From Candidatus Binataceae bacterium (GTDB lineage Bacteria > Desulfobacterota > Binatia > Binatales > Binataceae): 64,000 nucleotides of DNA. Of this stretch, positions 1 to 8,300 are shown piece after piece. The notes below the pieces were generated by a model. It searched no databases. It was not told the origin of the DNA and saw nothing but the letters and a program-made list of their open reading frames with translations. How positions within the stretch are numbered: the stretch's first letter is position 1; each line of letters starts with the position of its first letter. The stretch lies in contig JADMIL010000005.1 of the NCBI GenBank assembly GCA_015478645.1, forward strand, positions 1-64,000, given 5' to 3'. A program made the position numbers and the translations under genes.

Positions 1-50
1 GACCCATGCGCTGCGCTCAGGGTGACAGCAGAGCCTTGTGCAGAGGTTCC
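1..50. repeat. MITE-like palindromic repeat, copy A (cut by window edge)
   Basis: Right part of the dispersed palindrome: one inner arm and the right terminal repeat CTTGTGCAGAGGTTCC ending at 50. The next four bases are TTAG, which fits the YTAR target pattern. The left half lies outside the window. It sits 20 bp beyond the stop codon of the sensor kinase gene. Confidence 0.85.
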
Positions 51-70
51 TTAGCTGGATACTTCGGAAG

Positions 71-1180
71 TCATGCCATCAGGCGCGGCAGGCGGACCGA
101 AAATGTCGTGCCCGCATCCTGGGTCGAGTTCACCGTCACGGTCCCGCCATGGGCCGAGACGATTTCCTTTACGATAAACAGCCCCAGCCCAAGTCCAGTC
201 CGCTCCCGATCGGGATCTCCACCCTGCACCAGCGGATCGAAGATCGTCGCGATCAGTTCCCTGGCGATCGGCGGACCGTCGTTGTGGACTTCCAGCAGCA
301 CGGAATCCTGATCGCCCCGGGCGGCGATGGTGACCTGCTTGCCGCTGCCGTGTTGCACCGCGTTCATCAACAGATTCGACGCCATCTGTTTGATCCGTTC
401 CGCGTCCCAGGTCCCGCTCAGATCGCCGTCCGCATCGAACCGTAGCTCGATTTCCGGGTGAGTCGCCCTCACCTCGTTGACCACCTCCTGAACCGGCGCC
501 GCCAGACTCGCCCGCGCCACCGTCAGTGGCATCGGACTTCCGAGCCGCCCGCGGGCGAAATCCAGGAGGTCCGTGACCATCAGATTTAGACGCTGCGTGC
601 TGCGCTGGATACGCGTGATGGTGCCCTGCTGCGGCTCACTTAGTCCCTGCGTGGCAAGCAGGCTCGCGCCAGCCGAAATGGAGTTGATCGGATTGCGCAG
701 GTCATGACCCAGGATGCCGAGGAATCGATCGCGATAACGAATCTCGCGCTCCTCATAAGACGGAATAGCCTCCGCGATATTCTGATCGATAGCCTCGCCG
801 AACCGGACTATTTCCGCCGCCCCGGCCGCGAAACCCTCCGGGCTGCTGATCCTCCACAGCCGCAGCACACCCGATCGGAGCGCGCGATACTCGGCGATAA
901 TCTGCACCAGGTCGAATCCCGATTCGACCCGAAGCCCGACGTGAACCGCCGCGACCCGCTCGATCGGGCCGCTCGGCCCTGCCCCTTGCGCTTTGGCGAT
1001 TTCTTCAGAAGTTAATTGAGGCTGCTCCATGCTTTCGGCGATATACTTGATAATCGCAGCAGCGTGGTCGCGCAGCACCCACCTGGAAAGCGGGACGTCC
1101 CCGGCGAGGTTCTTCGCAAATCCCTCCCACTCCCGGAGTATCTGTTCGGTATTTGTCTTGATGAATTCCGCAAGGCCCAT
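71..1180 (-). CDS. Soluble sensor histidine kinase (RsbRD-like N-terminus)
   Basis: A 369-residue cytoplasmic kinase with no membrane segment. Residues 1-145 are a helical, Trp- and Glu-rich input region resembling the RsbRD N-terminal domain. A HisKA box follows (GHDLRNP, His159), then an N box (NLLMNAVQHG, about 275), a G1 box (VHNDGPP) and a G2 box (GLGLGLFIVKE), so all parts for autophosphorylation are present. No response regulator lies beside it, so it is an orphan here. The upstream gene on the same strand is the DUF1646 transporter, separated by repeat copy B. The signal is unknown; the N-terminus suggests a cytoplasmic stress input (inference). Confidence 0.88.
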   Translation of the reverse strand: MGLAEFIKTNTEQILREWEGFAKNLAGDVPLSRWVLRDHAAAIIKYIAESMEQPQLTSEEIAKAQGAGPSGPIERVAAVHVGLRVESGFDLVQIIAEYRALRSGVLRLWRISSPEGFAAGAAEIVRFGEAIDQNIAEAIPSYEEREIRYRDRFLGILGHDLRNPINSISAGASLLATQGLSEPQQGTITRIQRSTQRLNLMVTDLLDFARGRLGSPMPLTVARASLAAPVQEVVNEVRATHPEIELRFDADGDLSGTWDAERIKQMASNLLMNAVQHGSGKQVTIAARGDQDSVLLEVHNDGPPIARELIATIFDPLVQGGDPDRERTGLGLGLFIVKEIVSAHGGTVTVNSTQDAGTTFSVRLPRLMA

Positions 1181-1277
1181 TAATTGATCCTATCAACTTA
1201 TCGCTATCAGTGCGTGGTCGAAATTCGCCCCCCGTCTCACCGAAAACCCGCAAAACCTCAGGCCCGCGCCGCGCTAG

Positions 1278-1385
1278 GGAACCTCTGCACAAGTTAGGTT
1301 GTCATTCTGAGCGCAGCGAAGAATCCCGGATCCGGGACCCATGCGCTGCGCTCAGGGTGACAGCAGTGCCTTGTGCAGAGGTTCC
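1278..1385. repeat. MITE-like palindromic repeat, copy B (best complete copy)
   Basis: A complete 108-bp element between direct repeats CTAG (1274-1277 and 1386-1389). Terminal inverted repeats are GGAACCTCTGCACAAG (1278-1293) and its complement (1370-1385), a perfect 16-bp match. Inner arms 1301-1318 and 1344-1361 are 18-bp inverted repeats with two mismatches. The centre is the 14-bp palindrome TCCCGGATCCGGGA (1324-1337). There is no coding capacity. The right CTAG holds the stop codon of the minus-strand gene that ends at 1386. Confidence 0.93.
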
Positions 1386-2396
1386 CTAGGCCAGCCACCA
1401 GAGCACGACGAAGCATAGCGCCATCAGCGGGACACCAACTGTAACGCCGACGCGGGCCCATTCGCGGCTGCCGATACCAAGGCGCCCAGCGGCGACGATA
1501 TTCGGGATGTTGCCCGGTATCAGGATGCCGCCGCTGATCAGCAGACCCATCAGGATTGCCCGCTGCTGCGCCGTGGTCAGCGCCGGACCGACTTCGGCCG
1601 CCGTCAATGTGGCGTTATCCACCACCGCCGAAAGGCCGTTGAGCCAGAACAGCAGCGCGCCGGGAATCTTGCTGATATAGCCCTCGGCCAGCGGCCGCAG
1701 CCCCCACGAAAGACCGACCAGCCCGGCCACGAACAGATAGACTTTGACCGCGCGCAGGATGACCTCGCTCCACGGCTCGTCGTCGCGCTCGGCCTTGAGC
1801 GCGTTGCCATGGCGCACCGGCAGCACCAGGCTGATGACTCCGACCACCACAATGCCGCAGATCACCAGCGGGCCGAGCAGACGCATCAGGTACCAGAAAT
1901 CGGCGTGCAGGGCCGCGATCGCGATAGTGCTGAGCGGCTCGCCGATCGGGGTGAGCGCGGCGCCCAGGCCAATCGCAAAGCAGGCCAGCACCACGGCCGC
2001 GATTTCGCTCCGGCGCTCGAGATCGAGCAGGGCGATCGCCTCGACCAGGACCAGGGCCGCGATCACCGCCGTAATCACGCTCGCGAGCAGGCCGAGCACC
2101 ACTATCAGGAAAAAATAGATCCAGCGTGCCGACATCATGGCGAGCAGACGTGCGATCCAGCCGTCGAGCCTAGCGCGCATCGCGCGGATCACCACGCCAA
2201 AGACCAGCACCGCGACCGTCAGGGCGATCGGCTCAACGGTCGCGGCATGCAGCAGCGGCCGGCCCATCTGGCCGGTCAGGATGGCCGTCAGGGTGCCGGC
2301 GAGCAGAAAAAATACCTCGATATTGCGTTCGATCGGCTTGCACAGAACCGGTCCGGACAATACCGCCAACAGAATCAGCGCCAGGCCAATCGCCAT
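1386..2396 (-). CDS. DUF1646 family membrane transporter
   Basis: A 336-residue integral membrane protein with about ten hydrophobic segments. It has the conserved start seen in DUF1646 putative cation transporters (KPIERNIEVFFLLAG) and two re-entrant-type motifs (GLGAALTPIGEPLSTI and PGNIPNIVAAGRLGI), as in the ion-transporter superfamily. The ATG at 2396 is 33 bp downstream of the PII gene on the same strand, so the two are probably cotranscribed. Co-location with PII suggests nitrogen-status control of transport (inference). Its TAG stop lies in the CTAG flank of repeat copy B. The substrate is unknown. Confidence 0.75.
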   Translation of the reverse strand: MAIGLALILLAVLSGPVLCKPIERNIEVFFLLAGTLTAILTGQMGRPLLHAATVEPIALTVAVLVFGVVIRAMRARLDGWIARLLAMMSARWIYFFLIVVLGLLASVITAVIAALVLVEAIALLDLERRSEIAAVVLACFAIGLGAALTPIGEPLSTIAIAALHADFWYLMRLLGPLVICGIVVVGVISLVLPVRHGNALKAERDDEPWSEVILRAVKVYLFVAGLVGLSWGLRPLAEGYISKIPGALLFWLNGLSAVVDNATLTAAEVGPALTTAQQRAILMGLLISGGILIPGNIPNIVAAGRLGIGSREWARVGVTVGVPLMALCFVVLWWLA

Positions 2397-2429
2397 CGTT
2401 GGTCCGATCCACGCTCGTCACCGAAATCG

Positions 2430-2997
<568 letters not shown>

Positions 2998-3016
2998 GCG
3001 GCGGTAAAAGCCGGAC

Positions 3017-3047
3017 GGCGCCGGTCCATGCGGGATGGACCGGCGCC
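3017..3047 (-). terminator. Strong hairpin between amt and glnK
   Basis: A perfect 12-bp inverted repeat (GGCGCCGGTCCA / TGGACCGGCGCC) with a 7-nt loop, 42 bp past the amt stop. On the minus strand it is followed only by a short TTTT stretch. It may partly terminate amt transcription or act as an mRNA processing or stability element, giving different levels of amt and glnK. Confidence 0.5.
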
Positions 3048-3088
3048 GCCGTGATTTTGAGCGAATCGATTAGCGAATCTAGCGCGCG

Positions 3089-4633
3089 TTATGCGACCTT
3101 CTTTTCTTTGGACGGTCGCGACAAGGTGCGCCGGCCGATCGGCACTTCGTCGATCGACTTCGGACAACCGTCGTCACCCGTCACCACGTACTCGGGATAG
3201 GCCGGGAAGCCATGCTCGTGCAGGTCGAGCCCCTCGATCTCTCCATCGGTCGGGATTCGCAGCCGGAAGCCCGCCTTGATCGCGTACATCAGGATCATCG
3301 AGACGACAAAGGTCGCGATGGTGATCGAGAAGCTTCCGATCGCCTGCGCCTTCAGGACGCCAAAGCCGCCGCCATAGAACAATCCCGTCACCACCGTGCT
3401 GGTGTCCGATCCCATGGCCGTCGGCGTGCCATACTTGCCGGCGGCGAACAGGCCCAGCGAGAGCGTGCCCCAGATACCCGCGATCATGTGCACGGGGACC
3501 GCGCCGATCGGGTCGTCGATCCGCAGGTACTCGAGCAGGTCGATACCCCAAACGACGACCATTCCGGCGCCAATTCCGAGCAGGAACGCGCCTTCCGGAT
3601 CGACCCAGTAACAGGGGCAGGTTATCGCGACGAGTCCGGCGAGAAAGCCGTTGACCGTCAAAGCGAGATCCCACTTACCGCCTTTGAAATACGAATAGAA
3701 CAGTGACGTGAGGCCCGCCGAGCAGGCCGCAATCGTGGTGTTGAAGGAGACCCGGCCGATGCCCTGCGCGTCCATCGCGGAAAGCGTGCTGCCTGGATTG
3801 AACCCGTACCATCCGAACCACAGGATGAGTCCACCGGTCGCACCGATAATCAGGTCATGCGGTTTCATCGGCCCACCGCCATCGCGTTTGAAGACCCGTC
3901 CGAGCCGGGGTCCCAAAGCGATCGCGCCGGCCAGCGAGATCGTCCCGCCAATCGTATGCACCACTGTGGATCCGGCAAAGTCGTGAAACGGAATCGGATT
4001 CATGTTGGCCAGCCATCCGTCCGGACCCCAGGCCCAATGTCCGATGATCGGGTAGATGAAGCCGGTAACGCCGACGCTGTACAGCAGATCGCCAATAAAA
4101 TCGCAGCGCCCGATCATCGCGCCGGACGTGACCGTCGAGCAGGTGTCCGCGAATGCGTACTGGAATACCCAGTAGGCGAGCAACGGTACGCCCGTGGTGC
4201 CGTACGTCGCCGGGATGCCGTGAAGCATAAAGCCGGTCGTGCCGATCCACGGAGTGCCCGGACAGAACATGAAGGCGAAGCCCCACAGCCAGAAGGTGAT
4301 GCCGCAGATGCAGGTGTCGGCGATACCTTCGACCATGATATTCACGGTCTCGCGCGAACGGGCGAAACCCGACTCGAGCATCACGAATCCGACCTGCATG
4401 CAAAACACCAGGTAGGCGGCGACCAGCGTCCAGATCGTGTTGATCGCATTGACTTGCGGTGGCGGCAAAGGCGGCGTGACATCGGCGAAAGCCTGCGCCG
4501 GCATCCACCATTTCGATATCAGGAACAAGACGATAGCGAGACCGATGGTTTTCCCGGCGAGCATCATGCCGGCCTTGCGGCGAACCTCAGGGTCCCTGAG
4601 CTTCTCACGAAACAGTTGAACTAGCTCCACCAA
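3089..4633 (-). CDS. amt: Ammonium transporter
   Basis: A 514-residue Amt/Mep/Rh channel that moves ammonium across the inner membrane. An N-terminal hydrophobic segment (about residues 25-50) precedes the usual eleven helices, beginning NTIWTLVAAYLVFCMQVGFVMLE. Both pore histidines are visible, in STVVHTIGGT and in VPVHMIAGIWGTL. The start is TTG at 4633 (or GTG at 4630): AAGGAGG lies 5 nt upstream and no ATG fits. The C-terminal tail is long (SKEKKVA end). A PII gene lies downstream and a sigma-54-like promoter 120 bp upstream, the classic nitrogen-limitation arrangement. Confidence 0.95.
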   Translation of the reverse strand: MVELVQLFREKLRDPEVRRKAGMMLAGKTIGLAIVLFLISKWWMPAQAFADVTPPLPPPQVNAINTIWTLVAAYLVFCMQVGFVMLESGFARSRETVNIMVEGIADTCICGITFWLWGFAFMFCPGTPWIGTTGFMLHGIPATYGTTGVPLLAYWVFQYAFADTCSTVTSGAMIGRCDFIGDLLYSVGVTGFIYPIIGHWAWGPDGWLANMNPIPFHDFAGSTVVHTIGGTISLAGAIALGPRLGRVFKRDGGGPMKPHDLIIGATGGLILWFGWYGFNPGSTLSAMDAQGIGRVSFNTTIAACSAGLTSLFYSYFKGGKWDLALTVNGFLAGLVAITCPCYWVDPEGAFLLGIGAGMVVVWGIDLLEYLRIDDPIGAVPVHMIAGIWGTLSLGLFAAGKYGTPTAMGSDTSTVVTGLFYGGGFGVLKAQAIGSFSITIATFVVSMILMYAIKAGFRLRIPTDGEIEGLDLHEHGFPAYPEYVVTGDDGCPKSIDEVPIGRRTLSRPSKEKKVA

Positions 4634-4751
4634 CGATTCCTCCTTGGGCTGCGTCCGGCGGCCGCACAGCCGCGGTTACCGCCGACCGCGAGATCACGAA
4701 ACACCGCAAAACTGCGCGGTGCACATCACACCAGATGCGCGCCGGAGCGAA

Positions 4752-4768
4752 TTGCAAGCGCGATGCCG
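4752..4768 (-). promoter_or_regulatory. Sigma-54-like (-24/-12) promoter of amt
   Basis: Read on the minus strand the site is CGGCATCGCGCTTGCA. It has GG and GC exactly 10 nt apart, and the -12 block TTGCA matches the consensus fully. Transcription would begin about 110 nt upstream of amt. NtrC-type control is expected for amt-glnK operons; I could not identify a convincing NtrC site. Confidence 0.6.
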
Positions 4769-5002
4769 AATAAGCGGGCAGACGCCAATATGGAATCAGC
4801 GGGACAAAACTAAATCTCTCGGATGGAGTCGTATCAATCAAACGATTGAGCCGGGGAAGATGTAATATCGCGGGACCGAATAGTCACGCACGATCGCAAT
4901 CGATGCGAATGCCTATTGCGGCATCACTGCACGATTATTCGGCAGGCCCGCCATGAGAATATATTTGTGCGATCCAGTTCGGCGAGAATTCGCTTACTAC
5001 CA
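4769..5002. other. Intergenic region upstream of amt, no gene seen
   Basis: About 230 bp between the amt promoter and repeat copy C, AT-richer than its surroundings. It probably holds enhancer sites for the sigma-54 promoter. No ORF with a ribosome-binding site was found. Confidence 0.4.
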
Positions 5003-5115
5003 CGGAATCTCTGCGCAAAGCCCACTGTGTCATTCTGAGTACAGCGAAGAATCCCGGATCCGGGACCCATTCGCTGCGCTCAGGGTGACAGCAGCCTTGC
5101 GCAGATAGTTACTCC
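5003..5115. repeat. MITE-like palindromic repeat, copy C (degraded)
   Basis: The same nested palindrome with diverged ends (GGAATCTCTGCGCAA at the left, TTGCGCAGATAGTTACTCC at the right) and an intact centre TCCCGGATCCGGGA. The right flank is CTAA, a YTAR-type target. Its CTA (5116-5118) is the stop codon of the minus-strand response regulator. No clear left target duplication remains. Confidence 0.8.
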
Positions 5116-5751
5116 CTAACGCGTGGGACGTTGCGGTTCGATGAGGCCGCTGCGGAAGGCATAGAGCGTGAGTTCGACGCGATCGCGCAAGCCAAGCTTC
5201 TGGAAGATATTGTTGAGATGAGTTTTCACTGTCGCTTCGGTGATTGACAGCCGTTCGGCGACCTCGGCATTGCGCAGGCCCGAGGCGACGCAGGTAATGA
5301 TCTCGCTTTCGCGCGCGGTGAGCCGGTTGGCTCTCGCCGATTCCCATTGGCTCGCGATTTCCGCCTGCACCGACGGCGGCATCCAGATAAACCCGGCGAA
5401 GGCCGCGCGAATCGCTTCCATCAGGGTCTCGACCGCGAAGCGCTTTTGCACGATCGCCCGCGCCCCGGCTTTCAGAGCCGCCATGGCGTCTTCAATGCGC
5501 TCGCTCGCGGTCAGCACGACGATCCTCACGGTGCGCGCCAGGCTCTGAATTTCCGGCAATGTCCACAGATCCATCTGCAGGTCGAGCAGCAGGATGTCGC
5601 ACGGAAACGAGTCCAGGGTCTGAGCGATCTGCCCGGCGGTCTCGATTTCGGCGACCACCTCGAGCTCGGACTGGAGGAGCAGGAGCGACTTCAGCCCCTG
5701 GCGGAACAGGGCGTGATCGTCGGCGATAGCGACGCGAATTGAAGGATTCAT
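5116..5751 (-). CDS. NarL/FixJ family response regulator
   Basis: 211 residues. The receiver domain has the acidic pair DD at 11-12, phosphorylation site Asp57 (DILLLDL) and the conserved Lys in VQKRF. A LuxR-type helix-turn-helix follows (LTARESEIITCVASG, then TEATVKTHLNNIFQKLGL). It begins 2 bp after the kinase stop codon, so the two are an operon pair. It binds DNA as a dimer when phosphorylated; target genes are unknown, though amt-glnK lies next door. The stop codon lies in the flank of repeat copy C. Confidence 0.93.
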   Translation of the reverse strand: MNPSIRVAIADDHALFRQGLKSLLLLQSELEVVAEIETAGQIAQTLDSFPCDILLLDLQMDLWTLPEIQSLARTVRIVVLTASERIEDAMAALKAGARAIVQKRFAVETLMEAIRAAFAGFIWMPPSVQAEIASQWESARANRLTARESEIITCVASGLRNAEVAERLSITEATVKTHLNNIFQKLGLRDRVELTLYAFRSGLIEPQRPTR

Positions 5752-5753
5752 AG

Positions 5754-6836
5754 TTATACCGTTGGCATCTCAATCTCGAGATGAGCACCCGCGCGATCGT
5801 CGCGCGCCATGCTCAGGCGCCCGCCGAACTGGGCCACACGCGACGCGATCGTCCACGGCGGCGACTGCGCTTCGGCGAAGCCCACGCCATCGTCGTCGAT
5901 CGCGATCCGAATCGACGCGCCGACTTCGCGGATATCGATGCTCGCGCTACGCGCGTTGCCGTGGCGCAGCGTGTTGCGCATCCCCTCGAGCATTATATGA
6001 ATGATCTGCTCGACGACGAGGCCGCGCGCGGTGAACGATGCGTTCAAATGGATACGCGTCTCACTGGAGCCCGTGACATTTACCTGCGTTAAAGGTTCAC
6101 CGGAGTCAAGCAAGGTCCTGATGTAGGAGCGGACTTCATCGTACTCGCGCGCCACGCCGCTTTGCAGTTCGGAAATTTCCGCCAGCGCGTCGGCCCCGCG
6201 ATCGTGCAGGAGCAATTCGCGGCAGCTCTCAAGGCGCAAATTCACGCCGGCCAGCGCCTGCACATAGCCGTCATGCAGCGAGCGCGCAATCGAATGGCGC
6301 TCGTTGCGGGTCTCCAGTTCGCGGACGCGGACCTCAAAGCGCGCCCGCTGACTGCCGAAGAAGCCAATCAGATAGCCGGCGATTGCCAGGTATCCGGCGC
6401 GCATCCAGTAGATATTCGGCACGCCGCGAATCGGCGCGGCGATCACCGCCAAGTAGAGGATAACGCTGGCGGCGGTGGCCGCGATGGTCTCCTTGAAGCC
6501 GCTGCGGGAACCGACGGCGACGATCGCGAAGACGAAGAAGATATAGGCCGGGCTGGTCGGTCCCTCGGTGACGATCGCGATGGCGGTGGCGAACATGATA
6601 TCGACCGCGGTCAGGATTTCGGGCAGCCACGGAATTTCGCCGCCCCGGCGCAGAATCGCATAGGTAATCGCGCCGTAGGCAAAATGACAGGCCAGTGCGA
6701 TCAGCACGGCCGTGCTGAGGTAAAACGTTCCGCCGTCGGCCGGATCGATATAGAGCAGCAATAAGGCAATCAGTGAGAGCCCGATGCGGGCGCGGGCAAT
6801 ACTCATATCGAGCACGCGAAAATCCGGCAATTGCAT
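5754..6836 (-). CDS. NarL-type membrane sensor histidine kinase
   Basis: 360 residues. Six predicted membrane helices fill residues 15-165 with very short loops, so the signal is probably sensed in the membrane. A HisKA_3 box follows (HSIARSLHDGYVQAL, phospho-acceptor His188), then a GHKL ATPase region with EGMRNTLRHG (N box) and IAIDDDGVGF (G1); the G2 region is short, as usual for this class. It is the partner of the adjacent response regulator. The first ATG gives good membrane topology; an inner ATG at about residue 11 is also possible. Confidence 0.92.
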   Translation of the reverse strand: MQLPDFRVLDMSIARARIGLSLIALLLLYIDPADGGTFYLSTAVLIALACHFAYGAITYAILRRGGEIPWLPEILTAVDIMFATAIAIVTEGPTSPAYIFFVFAIVAVGSRSGFKETIAATAASVILYLAVIAAPIRGVPNIYWMRAGYLAIAGYLIGFFGSQRARFEVRVRELETRNERHSIARSLHDGYVQALAGVNLRLESCRELLLHDRGADALAEISELQSGVAREYDEVRSYIRTLLDSGEPLTQVNVTGSSETRIHLNASFTARGLVVEQIIHIMLEGMRNTLRHGNARSASIDIREVGASIRIAIDDDGVGFAEAQSPPWTIASRVAQFGGRLSMARDDRAGAHLEIEMPTV

Positions 6837-7098
6837 TGCTCAACTCCCTCCGAGCGGAAGCGGCAGCTCGCGCAACGCCTTCGCGCGAGCCGGTCCGCCC
6901 GATCGAACCCTGATGAAATCACAGGCGAAATCGCCAGGCTATTAATTTTTTCGGCGGCCGTGGCGGCGGCCTCGGCGCGCCATGCGACGCGCCGCATGAG
7001 GCTCAGCGCGCGGCGCACGGGCAGGCGACGGTCGGGTTTGCCGCTGATGCCCGGCTTCGGCTAGATTCGAGTTGTTACCTACAAGGAAGCATACGCCG

Positions 7099-7578
7099 AT
7101 GCAGGAATTGTTGCCGATCGCCGAGAAAATCGGAGCGCTGCTCAAGGCCCGCAGCGAAACTATCGTGATTGCCGAATCGTCCACCGGCGGCCTGATCTCG
7201 TCGGCCTTGCTCAGCGTGCCTGGCGCGTCGGCCTACTTTCTGGGCGGCGAGGTGATCTACACGCTCAAGGCCCGGCGACTGCTGATCGATCTGCCGGAGG
7301 ACGCCTTCAAAGGGATGCGCGCGTCGACCGAGGAGTACGTGCGGCTGATCGCGGAGAGCGTGCGCACACGCTTCGGCGCAAGCTGGAGTATCGCGGAGAG
7401 CGGCGCGACCGGCCCGACCGGCAATCGTTACGGCGATGCCGCCGGCCATAGCTCGATCGCGGTGGCGGGCGCGTCCGCACGGTCGCTGACGATCGAAACC
7501 GCGAGCGCCGATCGGGTCGCCAACATGCGCGCGTTCGCAGCCGGCGCGCTCAACCTGCTCGCGCAATGCATGGGCTGA
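7099..7578 (+). CDS. pncC: CinA-family nicotinamide-nucleotide amidase
   Basis: 159 residues corresponding to the stand-alone C-terminal domain of CinA, which deamidates nicotinamide mononucleotide to nicotinate mononucleotide in pyridine-nucleotide salvage. Family motifs are visible: IAESSTGGLISSALLSVPGAS near the N-terminus and SGATGPTG around residues 107-114. The ATG at 7099 is preferred, with AAGGA about 12 nt upstream; a longer frame from 7072 lacks support. It is followed by bcp 71 bp downstream on the same strand. Confidence 0.85.
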   Translation: MQELLPIAEKIGALLKARSETIVIAESSTGGLISSALLSVPGASAYFLGGEVIYTLKARRLLIDLPEDAFKGMRASTEEYVRLIAESVRTRFGASWSIAESGATGPTGNRYGDAAGHSSIAVAGASARSLTIETASADRVANMRAFAAGALNLLAQCMG

Positions 7579-7649
7579 ATCAGCCAATCGTCGCGCGCTA
7601 ATCACGCCGCGCGCCAACCGTCACGAACGACAAAGGGAAAGGCGTCATC

Positions 7650-8108
7650 ATGATCGCAAGCGGCCAACCGTTTCCGCAGTTCAGCCTCGCCAACCAGGAC
7701 GGCAAGACCGTCAAACTCGGCGATTTCGCCGGTAAATGGCTGGTGGTCTATTTCTATCCCAAGGACGACACGCCGGGCTGCACCATCCAGGGCAAATCCT
7801 TCACCGCGACCAAGGCCGACTTCGACGCGGCCGGGATTCGCGTGGTTGGCGTCAGCCAGGACGATGTCGCGTCGCACAAAAGCTTCTGCACCAAGTTCGG
7901 CTTCACGATCGATCTGCTCGCCGACACCAACAAGGAACTACTGACCGCGTGCGGTATCGGCCAGAGCGAGTTCAAAGGCAACAAGTACTGGGATCGCACC
8001 AGCTTCGTGGTCGATGGCTCCGGCGTGGTCCGCAAGGTCTATGAAAAGGTTAATCCGCAGGGCCACGAGGCGACGCTGCTCGCCGACATCAAGCAGCTTC
8101 AGGGCTAG
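7650..8108 (+). CDS. bcp: Thiol peroxidase of the Bcp/PrxQ type
   Basis: 152-residue atypical peroxiredoxin that reduces hydrogen peroxide and organic hydroperoxides in the cytoplasm with thioredoxin as donor. The peroxidatic cysteine sits in PKDDTPGCTIQGK. The second Cys of the canonical CxxxxC pair is absent (CTIQGK); further cysteines occur in KSFCTKFG and LTACGIG, so the resolving thiol is uncertain. The length is normal. Repeat copy D begins 10 bp after the stop. Confidence 0.93.
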   Translation: MIASGQPFPQFSLANQDGKTVKLGDFAGKWLVVYFYPKDDTPGCTIQGKSFTATKADFDAAGIRVVGVSQDDVASHKSFCTKFGFTIDLLADTNKELLTACGIGQSEFKGNKYWDRTSFVVDGSGVVRKVYEKVNPQGHEATLLADIKQLQG

Positions 8109-8117
8109 CCTCTCTAG

Positions 8118-8225
8118 GGAACCTCTGCACCAGGCGCTGCTGTCACCCTGAGCGCAGCGCATGGGTCCCGGATCCGGGATTCTTCGCTGCGCTCAGAATG
8201 ACAACCTAACTTGTGCAGAGGTTCC
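8118..8225. repeat. MITE-like palindromic repeat, copy D (reverse orientation)
   Basis: A complete 108-bp copy, inverted relative to copy B, between CTAG direct repeats (8114-8117, 8226-8229). The flanks continue as CCTCT on the left and AGAGG on the right, so the unoccupied site would read CCTCTCTAGAGAGG, itself a perfect palindrome. It lies between the convergent genes bcp and the SDR. Confidence 0.93.
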
Positions 8226-8300
8226 CTAGAGAGGACCAGGCGCGGTGGAGCACGCGGGCGAACGCGCGCTCCACCGCGCGATTGAACGATCCGCCGCGCG

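Noticed and set aside
4718-4735. A possible NtrC-like palindrome (GGTGCA / CACC)
   Set aside because: Its half-sites are in the reverse order of the NtrC consensus and it lies downstream of the predicted start of transcription.
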